A stretch of 64,000 nt of DNA, taken from positions 1 through 64,000 of the forward strand of contig NZ_SCHL01000012.1 in assembly GCF_004099695.1 (NCBI RefSeq), written 5' to 3'. Each line of letters begins with the position of its first letter. The first letter of the stretch is position 1. The notes below the pieces were generated by a model, which saw only the letters and a list, made by a program, of their open reading frames with translations, had not been told where the DNA came from and made no database searches. Source of the DNA: Methanosarcina sp. MSH10X1 (GTDB lineage: Archaea; Halobacteriota; Methanosarcinia; Methanosarcinales; Methanosarcinaceae). Below, piece after piece: positions 57,977 to 64,000 of the stretch. The position numbers and the translations under genes were made by a program.

Positions 57977-59287
57977 ATGCATCCTGTGTTTATATTCCTT
58001 TTTGCCCTTATCCTTATTCTATTTTTTACAGCCAGACTCAGGCTGCACCCTTTTCTTAGCCTTGTTCTTGTATCCGTTTTTACAGGCGCCCTTGCAGGGG
58101 AGCCCCTGGCTACGGTTGAAGCAATAACTGAAGGATTGGGCAGCGTTTTTTCCCGTTTTGCTATTATTATTACCTGTGGAAGCGTCATAGGAATTCTACT
58201 CCAGAGCACGGGAGGAATGTCGTTAATAGCTTCTGATATTATACGTTTTTTCAAAAACCCTTTACTTGCCCTGAATCTTATCGGGTTTCTCTGTTCTGTA
58301 CCCCTGATGTGTTACATTCTTGCCTATGTTATCTTTATTCCAATAGCTAAAGAGTTAGCTGCCAGACTCGATAACCCCTCTATTTCCACTGCAACGGCCC
58401 TTGCACTTGGAGCTGTTGCCTCATTTAATCTTGTCTATCCTTCACCTGTAATAATCTCGGCAGCAGAAGAACTTTCAGCCAGTGAGGACAGGCTTTTTAT
58501 CCTTGGATTTCTTATCGCAATTCCGGTTTCCGTAACAGGTTACCTTTATGCCAGAAGGCTGGGAATGACTGGATCCGAAACAACCAGAACCGTAAAAAAG
58601 AAAGTGGAAATAGGGAATGAAAACATAAAAATTTATAAAACCACTGCCGAAGAACCCGGAAGGCTTGAGGCTTACTCTCCTATTTTTTTCCCTTTACTCC
58701 TGATTTTCTTTCAGGCAGGTTTTGAGCATTCGTATCCTGTGCTTGAATTCCTGGGAGATCCTAATATTGCGCTTCTTACAGGAGTTATTCTGTCCATATC
58801 TTCCGGCAGAAGGCTCGGATTTTCCGTGCTGAGTGAACTGATCGAAAAAGCTGTGAGGAGAAGTGGAGTTGTCCTTCTCGATCTTTGCGGAGGAGGAGCG
58901 CTCGGTGCAACCCTTGCCATGACAGGAGCAGGTGAAGCGTTAGGCCAGCTTTTCCTGCAATTGAGCCTTCCTCATATTCTTATACCTTTTCTTGTAGCCG
59001 CAGCCCTTCAAACCGTACAGGGATCAAGGGTTGTAACCATGCTCATTGCACCTTCCCTGATATTGCCTCTTGTTCCTGAACTCGGGCTTCCTCCGGAAAT
59101 CCTTATTCTCTCAATGGCTTCTGGCACTTTTGTATTTTCCCATGTCAACGATCCTTTCTTCTGGATTTTCGGAGAGCTTGCAGAACTGGAGCCCTCCGAA
59201 GTTTTCAGATCAAATACTCTTGGGAATGCCCTTATGGGTGCAGTGAGTCTCCTGCTTGTATCTGCTGCTTATGTGCTCTTTTATTGA
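57977..59287 (+). CDS. GntP-family permease
   Basis: The integral membrane protein has about 436 residues and roughly 11-12 hydrophobic segments. LHPFLSLVLVSVFTGALAGE, a conserved AIIITCGSVIGILLQSTGG and the late AALQTVQGSRVV follow the gluconate permease (GntP) family. The substrate in a methanogen is unknown and may be an organic acid. A start 28 codons upstream would overlap cheW and add a basic, non-membrane segment, so I use the ATG at 57977. It may be co-transcribed with cheW by position, but no functional link is evident. Confidence 0.82.
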   Translation: MHPVFIFLFALILILFFTARLRLHPFLSLVLVSVFTGALAGEPLATVEAITEGLGSVFSRFAIIITCGSVIGILLQSTGGMSLIASDIIRFFKNPLLALNLIGFLCSVPLMCYILAYVIFIPIAKELAARLDNPSISTATALALGAVASFNLVYPSPVIISAAEELSASEDRLFILGFLIAIPVSVTGYLYARRLGMTGSETTRTVKKKVEIGNENIKIYKTTAEEPGRLEAYSPIFFPLLLIFFQAGFEHSYPVLEFLGDPNIALLTGVILSISSGRRLGFSVLSELIEKAVRRSGVVLLDLCGGGALGATLAMTGAGEALGQLFLQLSLPHILIPFLVAAALQTVQGSRVVTMLIAPSLILPLVPELGLPPEILILSMASGTFVFSHVNDPFFWIFGELAELEPSEVFRSNTLGNALMGAVSLLLVSAAYVLFY

Positions 59288-59424
59288 GAATTTTTCTTTC
59301 ACTGGAAACCTTCTCTTACTCGGATATGATCCTTATTCTTCCAGTCTTCTTTCTTCCGGATCTTCTATTTTTTCTGATTTGCCTGAAGCACAACTATAGT
59401 TTTATAATTTGGTGTGTGGCAAAC

Positions 59425-59432
59425 AATATATA
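59425..59432 (+). promoter_or_regulatory. TATA box of the DtxR-like regulator
   Basis: AATATATA lies 23-30 bp before the ATG at 59455, which predicts a leaderless transcript and argues against a longer upstream start. Confidence 0.55.
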
Positions 59433-59454
59433 CCGGTTTTTTATATTCCTGTAT

Positions 59455-59916
59455 ATGAATGAGCAGAGTTATCCTGAGTTTACAGGCCTTGAACTCTCCC
59501 CGAGAAAGGTAGACTATCTTAAGTTCATTCTTGAAAGAGGAGGCACTGCAAAAACCACCGAGATTTCCTCAGGCATGCAGGTCGATCCTTCAACTACAAG
59601 CAAAACCTTAAACGAGCTTGCAAGTGCCGGCTATCTGAACCATGTTCCCTACAGGGGTGTGAACCTGACGGAGCTGGGGAAGGCATATACGCAATTTCTC
59701 GTCCGAAGGCACAGGATTCTCAGTCTTCTTTTAACTCACTACGGCCTGTCCTCGGAGGAAGCATGTGATGAAGTTTCGCGCTTTGAAGCATTCGTCTCCA
59801 GGGGGGCTGTAAATAAAATCTGCAGCTCGATGGGCCATCCTATGTTCGGGGTATGTGGTGAAATAAGTCATGAAAAATGCCTGCATGAGGAAAACCATCA
59901 TTCAATGCCGAAATAA
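59455..59916 (+). CDS. DtxR/MntR-like metal-dependent transcriptional regulator
   Basis: The 153-residue protein has an N-terminal winged helix (residues 15-75; MQVDPSTTSKTLNELASAGYL as recognition helices) and a dimerisation/metal-binding part with LTELGKAYTQFLVRRHRIL, EEACDEVSRFEAFVS and a Cys/His-rich tail (GHPMFGVCGEISHEKCLHEENHH). No SH3-like domain is present. Metal binding through Glu, His and Cys is expected. It lies directly upstream of a ZnuABC-type operon with palindromic sites between them, so it probably controls metal uptake. Confidence 0.85.
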   Translation: MNEQSYPEFTGLELSPRKVDYLKFILERGGTAKTTEISSGMQVDPSTTSKTLNELASAGYLNHVPYRGVNLTELGKAYTQFLVRRHRILSLLLTHYGLSSEEACDEVSRFEAFVSRGAVNKICSSMGHPMFGVCGEISHEKCLHEENHHSMPK

Positions 59917-59917
59917 A

Positions 59918-59934
59918 TTTGGGGTTACACCAAA
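59918..59934. promoter_or_regulatory. Candidate metal-regulator operator 1
   Basis: TTTGGGGTTACACCAAA is an imperfect palindrome starting right after the regulator stop codon and lying 40 bp from site 2. Confidence 0.5.
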
Positions 59935-59957
59935 AAAATTTCCTTGTATCTCAAAAG

Positions 59958-59974
59958 TTTGGGGCATACCCAAA
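59958..59974. promoter_or_regulatory. Candidate metal-regulator operator 2
   Basis: TTTGGGGCATACCCAAA is a nearly perfect palindrome. It shares TTTGGGG...CCAAA with site 1 and GGGGCAT with site 3. Confidence 0.55.
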
Positions 59975-60010
59975 TTCTGGATATTACGGACTCCTGACGC
60001 AATAATAAAC

Positions 60011-60025
60011 TCTGGATGCCCCAGA
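60011..60025. promoter_or_regulatory. Candidate metal-regulator operator 3
   Basis: TCTGGATGCCCCAGA is a related palindrome in reverse orientation (TCTGGGGCATCCAGA), 90 bp before the binding-protein gene and close to where its promoter must lie. Confidence 0.5.
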
Positions 60026-60114
60026 TTTATTTTCCCTGACATCGGTCTCATCTAATCCAGAAGTCAATTCAGGAACCAATAAAAAGCAAAAGTGAAGAAA
60101 GCGGGATCTCAAGT

Positions 60115-61128
60115 ATGAATCTGAAAATTCTACCTTTATTAGTGCTCTTGACCATAGGTCTGAGCCTTTTCGCCAGCGGCTGTACAGGTCCAGACGATTC
60201 CCGGACTAATGGAAATACAGGACAGGAAGTAGAAGCAGTAGAGTCGGATGAGCCTATAATCGTAGCCGTAAGTGTGCCCCCCCAGGCTGAATTTGTAGAA
60301 AAAGTGGGCGGAGATAAAGTAAAAACCGTTATCGTCATTCCTCCTGGATCAGATCCTCACACTTACGAGCCTTCTCCACGGGAACTGGAGGACGTGAGCG
60401 AAGCCAGTATGTATGCAACAGTCGGGAGTGGAATGCCCTTTGAAGAAGTCTGGATCGAGAGGTTCAGAAGCACCAGCAGCGAGACTCTAATAGTGAATTC
60501 TTCGAATGGAATCCAGCTTAAAGAGCTGGCTGCCCATGATCACGAAGAAACGGGAGAAGAACATGCAGGAGAACTTGAAATCGATCATGCAAATGAGAGC
60601 GAAGCCGATCACGGAAACAATGATGACGGTCACGATGAATCCGAACTGGACCCACACATCTGGACATCTCCTTCAAATGCAAAGTTAATGGTCGAAAATA
60701 TCTATGAAGGGCTTGTGGTAATCGACCCTGAAAACAAAGAGTATTATGCCCAGAATAAGAATGCTTACCTGGTAGAACTGGATGCCCTGGACGCGAAAAT
60801 TCGGGAAAGACTCGAAGGGAAGAAAGAAAGGAATTTCATGGTTTATCATCCTTCGTGGGGCTATTTTGCAGCAGATTACAACCTTACTATGATCCCTGTT
60901 GAAATTGAAGGAAAAGAGCCGAGTGCTAAGGACCTTGCTGAACTTATAGATCTGGCAAAAGAAAAGCAGGTTAAAGTAATCTTTGTTCAACCTCAGTTCA
61001 GTACGAGAAATGCTCAGGCTGTAGCTGAGGGAATAGACGGTGAAGTCATAGCTGTTGACCCCCTTGCAAAGGATTACATTGCAAACATGGATAGAGTATC
61101 CGATGCTTTTGCCAGAAACCTTGTATGA
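60115..61128 (+). CDS. znuA: Metal ABC transporter substrate-binding protein, ZnuA-like
   Basis: The 337-residue lipoprotein has a lipobox (LFASGC, Cys23) and captures metal outside the membrane. The three metal-site histidines are in DPHTYEPSP, DPHIWTSP and YHPSWGYFA, with an Asp in VIAVDPLAKDY. Between the first and second lies a His/Asp/Glu-rich loop (about residues 139-178) typical of zinc-binding ZnuA. It is the first gene of the transporter operon. Manganese or iron is less likely because of the His-rich loop. Confidence 0.9.
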   Translation: MNLKILPLLVLLTIGLSLFASGCTGPDDSRTNGNTGQEVEAVESDEPIIVAVSVPPQAEFVEKVGGDKVKTVIVIPPGSDPHTYEPSPRELEDVSEASMYATVGSGMPFEEVWIERFRSTSSETLIVNSSNGIQLKELAAHDHEETGEEHAGELEIDHANESEADHGNNDDGHDESELDPHIWTSPSNAKLMVENIYEGLVVIDPENKEYYAQNKNAYLVELDALDAKIRERLEGKKERNFMVYHPSWGYFAADYNLTMIPVEIEGKEPSAKDLAELIDLAKEKQVKVIFVQPQFSTRNAQAVAEGIDGEVIAVDPLAKDYIANMDRVSDAFARNLV

Positions 61129-61216
61129 AACCGAAAAGGTCCTTATTCGAGTTTCATAGCTAAATACCAGAAGAACGTAATCCAATAAAGTAAAAACGAT
61201 ATCTGAAGGGAAGGCA

Positions 61217-61981
61217 ATGGAAAAGGTTATAGAATTAAAGGATATCTGGGTTCGTTACGGAAATCAGATAATTCTTGAGGCAATAAATCTGGAACTTAAA
61301 GAGCCCCATGGACTGCTTGGGATAATCGGACCAAACGGAGGAGGAAAAACCACATTTCTTAAATTGCTTCTCGGGCTTTTGAAACCTTACAGGGGCAGTG
61401 TGAGACTTTTTGGGAGACCTCCCGAAAAGAGTAGAGAGCTCGTAGGCTATGTCCCTCAATACAGAGGTTTTGATTTTGATTTTCCCATCAGCGTCTGGGA
61501 AGTTGTGCTTACAGGCAGGATAAGCCATACGGGTTTCCTGAGAAAGTATCGGGAAGAAGACAGAAAAGCTGCCGAAGAAGCCCTGAAGACGGTAGAGATG
61601 TTCCAGTATAGGGACAGGCAGATCGGTCAGCTTTCGGGCGGTCAGCGGCAGAGAGTCCTTATTGCACGAGCTCTTGCCACTAACCCCAAACTCCTGCTTC
61701 TGGACGAACCAAACTCCGGGCTTGATCCCCATATGCAGGATGAACTATACCGCCTTCTGGACAGGCTCAAACATGAAATGGCGATTATCATGGTTACCCA
61801 CGATCTCAGTGCGGTTTCGGTTTATGTTGATAAAATAGCCTGCTTAAACCGCACCCTCCATTACCATAACTCCAGGGAAATCCCGATTGAAGACCTGGAA
61901 GCTACCTACCAGTGTCCTGTCGAGCTGATTGCCCATGGAATACCCCACAGGGTATTGAGTAGCCATGAGGGGAACCGCTGA
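61217..61981 (+). CDS. znuC: Metal ABC transporter ATPase, ZnuC-like
   Basis: The 254-residue ATPase has Walker [10 protein letters not shown], signature LSGGQRQRV, Walker [13 protein letters not shown] and switch histidine VTHDLS. It belongs to the zinc/manganese ABC family and would drive the permease encoded next. AAGGGAAGG precedes the ATG. It lies between the binding-protein and permease genes in one operon. Confidence 0.92.
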   Translation: MEKVIELKDIWVRYGNQIILEAINLELKEPHGLLGIIGPNGGGKTTFLKLLLGLLKPYRGSVRLFGRPPEKSRELVGYVPQYRGFDFDFPISVWEVVLTGRISHTGFLRKYREEDRKAAEEALKTVEMFQYRDRQIGQLSGGQRQRVLIARALATNPKLLLLDEPNSGLDPHMQDELYRLLDRLKHEMAIIMVTHDLSAVSVYVDKIACLNRTLHYHNSREIPIEDLEATYQCPVELIAHGIPHRVLSSHEGNR

Positions 61982-62019
61982 AGATCAAAATTAGTTCGAA
62001 AAACGAGGGAGAAATAAAA

Positions 62020-62856
62020 ATGTTTGATCTTCTGCAATACAATTTTATCCAGAATGCCCTTGTAGCCGCAGTCCTGGCAAGCATAGCCTGCGGGATTATT
62101 GGGGTCTATGTTGTCGTCAAGAAAATAGTCTTTATCAGCGGAGGGATAGCCCATGCTTCATTTGGAGGTATTGGGCTGGGTTATTACCTGGGAGTCAATC
62201 CTATGCTCGGCGTCCTTCCCTTTAGCCTGATCTCTGCTCTTGTAATGGGGACCGTAAGCAAGAAGTCTAAGATCCCGGAAGACAGTGCTATAGGTATACT
62301 CTGGTCTCTTGGAATGGCGCTTGGGATAATTTTTGTCTACCTGACCCCTGGATACGCCCCTGATCTTATGACATATCTTTTCGGTAATATTCTCACAGTA
62401 CCCCGTTTCGACCTTTATTTCATGCTGGTACTTGATATCGTGATAATAGGTGCAGTTTACTTATTTTATAAGGAATTCCTTGCTCTCTGTTTTGACGAAG
62501 AATTCACAACCGTGCAGGGTCTTCCCACAGAGAAGCTTTACCTTTTCCTGCTCTGTATTATCGCGCTGACAATTGTAGTTCTTATTAAAGTCGTGGGTAT
62601 TATCCTTGTAATTGCCCTTCTTACTATTCCTGCTTCTCTGAGCCGCAAATTCACTTATAACCTGAAGCAAATGATGTTGATTTCCATAGCTTTCGGAACT
62701 GTGATCAGCGTGACTGGAATAGGTCTTTCATATGCTCTCGATGTCCCATCCGGTGCAACGATCATTCTCGTGTTGAGCTTTGTATATGGGCTTGTAGCCT
62801 TCGGGATGGAGATGCTTGAAAATAGAAGAAGTTCAGGCGACTTAAAGGAATCCTGA
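62020..62856 (+). CDS. znuB: Metal ABC transporter permease, ZnuB-like
   Basis: The 278-residue protein has about eight membrane segments and the ABC-3 family signature [18 protein letters not shown]. The stretch [13 protein letters not shown] after the [14 protein letters not shown] helix is typical of the ATPase-contacting loop. AGGGAG precedes the ATG. It is the last gene of the transporter operon, 38 bp after the ATPase gene, and is followed by a GATATC-rich repeat. Confidence 0.92.
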   Translation: MFDLLQYNFIQNALVAAVLASIACGIIGVYVVVKKIVFISGGIAHASFGGIGLGYYLGVNPMLGVLPFSLISALVMGTVSKKSKIPEDSAIGILWSLGMALGIIFVYLTPGYAPDLMTYLFGNILTVPRFDLYFMLVLDIVIIGAVYLFYKEFLALCFDEEFTTVQGLPTEKLYLFLLCIIALTIVVLIKVVGIILVIALLTIPASLSRKFTYNLKQMMLISIAFGTVISVTGIGLSYALDVPSGATIILVLSFVYGLVAFGMEMLENRRSSGDLKES

Positions 62857-62885
62857 TCTCTATTGTGCCAGGCTACGGTACATTC

Positions 62886-63004
62886 TGTCTTCCCTGATAT
62901 CCCGATATCTTCTCTGATATCCCGATATCTTCCCTGATATCTCATACCCGTTCTGATATCTCGATATCCTTTCTGATATCCTGATATCTTCCCTGATATC
63001 ATAT
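62886..63004. repeat. GATATC-rich direct repeats after znuB
   Basis: Units of about 19-20 bp of the type TTCCCTGATATCCCGATATC recur about six times and contain many GATATC palindromes. The region could form hairpins at the end of the transporter transcript. Confidence 0.8.
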
Positions 63005-63111
63005 ATGATGCCTTCCCATTTCGTGCCTGATTATTATAAGTGCAAACTTTAGCGGAATTGAGTAATGATTCCTTTCTTAATTATATTTACTCTGTTTTAT
63101 TAAGACAAAAT

Positions 63112-63119
63112 TTTATATA
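63112..63119 (+). promoter_or_regulatory. TATA box of the structured RNA or leader
   Basis: TTTATATA within an AT-rich stretch would start transcription near 63138-63142, just before the GC-richer folded region. Confidence 0.5.
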
Positions 63120-63139
63120 TGGTGAGATGCAAGAGCCTA

Positions 63140-63370
63140 ATCGTTTAATTGATTTCATTTTATAGAATCCGGGGACTAAACCTCTCAGATGGATTCGTAA
63201 AGAAAAAACGGAATCTGAAGCATCTAACCCGTGTGCGTACAACTGCTTCGAGTGGGGAAGTGACGGATACGCCGGCGAGCTAAACACACTGGATCTACCT
63301 GGAGCCACCCAAGCCAGATCCATTAAGTGTATCTGAAAGCCACCTCTAAGCAATGACTGAACCTGTTACA
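63140..63370 (+). ncRNA. Structured RNA or long leader of unknown class
   Basis: A GC-richer island in AT-rich DNA lies downstream of a TATA box. Visible pairings are CAGAT/TTCGT with ACGGA/ATCTG (63186-63217), GCGTA (63235-63239) with TACGC (about 63268-63272), and a long stem in which GATAC, ACACT and GGATCT pair with AGATCC, AGTGT and GTATC (about 63266-63334). The GATAC strand can pair either way, so two exclusive folds exist. No match to RNase P, SRP, 5S, tRNA or known riboswitches was recognised. It may be a free RNA or the leader of the 63427 gene. Confidence 0.5.
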
Positions 63371-63426
63371 TAAGAACGGGAACCACCAGATTGTTTATTA
63401 AAACAAAATGCCACCAGGGTGATAAA

Positions 63427-63882
63427 ATGGATCGTGATACAACCCGGGATCAAAATATAAAAGAAAACGAAAACTTCGATGGAGAATACCTCGGCCTTCC
63501 GGACATCCCCCTTCCGGAGACTGATAACGTGCTGTATTCAATCCTGAACTCTTTAAACCAGAATATCGCAGATTTTCACACCTTTGTGAAATTCAACCCC
63601 TATCTGTCTGAAGATCACCTGAACGTCGAATTGCTTAAAAGAAGTATGGGAATCCATAGGGACTTTGCAGCTCTGTTCCTGCACACCAAAGAAGAACTGG
63701 TATTTACTTACCCCGAATTTATAGAAAAAACCGAAAAATTGCTGTTCAAGGGGGATGTTGGTACCGACTGTATAAAATATACGCACAAATTATGCAGAGC
63801 GATAAGCGATTATAAAATCGCCCTGCACAGAGAAGGCTATTTGCCTGATCTTAGAAGACAGTTACCGTTAGTTGATCTGTAA
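63427..63882 (+). CDS. Protein of unknown function
   Basis: The 151-residue soluble protein begins MDRDTTRDQNIKENENF and has a helical middle part (NSLNQNIADFHTFVKF, KRSMGIHRDFAALFLHTKEEL) and a C-terminal SDYKIALHREGYLPDLRRQL. No known domain, membrane segment or metal motif was recognised. The ATG at 63427 is preceded by GGTGAT at ideal spacing; an in-frame TTG 12 codons upstream is unlikely. It follows the structured region at 63140-63370 and may be controlled by it. Confidence 0.7.
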   Translation: MDRDTTRDQNIKENENFDGEYLGLPDIPLPETDNVLYSILNSLNQNIADFHTFVKFNPYLSEDHLNVELLKRSMGIHRDFAALFLHTKEELVFTYPEFIEKTEKLLFKGDVGTDCIKYTHKLCRAISDYKIALHREGYLPDLRRQLPLVDL

Positions 63883-64000
63883 TCATCCGGTAACTTACTT
63901 TTTTTCTATAAAACTATCTCTTTTACTAACATCTGAAGCCGAGTTTTAGTTCCGGTTTTAAAAATACCGTGAAAGCCATAAAAGATCCTAAGAATTCTAA

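Noticed and set aside
59284-59454. Hydrophobic N-terminal extension of the DtxR-like regulator
   Set aside because: A TATA box lies inside it, 23 bp before the ATG at 59455, and the family starts at the winged helix.
63087-63353. Minus-strand frame of 88 residues over the structured RNA
   Set aside because: Stems and a plus-strand TATA box explain the base composition better. The frame has no ribosome binding site and no recognisable domain.

Overview
The window is chromosomal DNA of a methanogenic archaeon, almost certainly a Methanosarcina and most like M. acetivorans. The reasons are the formylmethanofuran formyltransferase (Ftr), the methanofuran-pathway decarboxylase MfnA, archaeosine synthase ArcS, archaeal DnaG and Orc1/Cdc6, a four-OB-fold RPA1, a bacterial-type chemotaxis set, and long AT-rich intergenic regions full of short tandem repeats. 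The species assignment is inference from remembered gene content. I saw no rRNA or tRNA gene, no CRISPR array and no intact insertion sequence.

Layout. 0-7 kb: a long structured leader and leuA, a TatD hydrolase, a metallo-beta-lactamase-fold hydrolase, a YgiQ radical SAM protein, and two tandem small paralogues on the minus strand. 7.3-14.8 kb: a GlcD/GlcF-type oxidase pair, arcS, an acetyltransferase, a UPF0058 protein and dnaG. 16.3-22.2 kb: a CoA-disulfide-reductase-like flavoprotein, rtcA and kptA (RNA-end enzymes) and rpa1. 22.9-28.6 kb: five consecutive CBS-domain genes. 28.8-35.2 kb: an AIM24-family protein, an ATP-dependent RNA ligase, a GTPase-like elongation-factor relative with an altered P-loop, a gamma-glutamylcyclotransferase-like protein, a TIM-barrel protein, and the UPF0201 and UPF0200 proteins. 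35.8-39.9 kb: orc1/cdc6 and what looks like the replication origin. 39.9-46.9 kb: mfnA, an M50 protease with CBS domains, a TraB-family membrane protein and ftr. 47.6-58 kb: a chemotaxis locus, with cheY-B-A-R-C-D on the minus strand and a response regulator, an MCP and cheW on the plus strand. 58-62.9 kb: a GntP-type permease, a DtxR-like regulator and a ZnuABC-type metal transporter. 63.1-63.9 kb: a structured RNA or leader and an unknown gene.

The most informative signals lie outside the genes. Six sequences match the archaeal origin recognition box (ORB: TTCCAGTGGAAA, a short spacer, then GGGG). Four surround an AT-rich core at 38.2-39.2 kb next to orc1/cdc6, three on the minus strand to its left and one on the plus strand to its right, which is the arrangement expected of an origin. 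The other two form a direct-repeat pair just downstream of rpa1. On the plus strand the flanks of the core are purine-rich on the left and pyrimidine-rich on the right.

Other non-coding candidates are three palindromes with embedded TATA boxes and a possible leader peptide upstream of leuA, a roughly 20-bp stem-loop upstream of the CBS cluster, three related palindromes between the DtxR-like regulator and the metal transporter, and a folded GC-rich RNA upstream of the last gene. Almost every intergenic region in the right half has its own tandem repeat with a period of 11 to 34 bp. Nothing here is proven to be a new system. The best candidates for something undescribed are the CBS cluster with its structured leader and the structured RNA near 63.2 kb.
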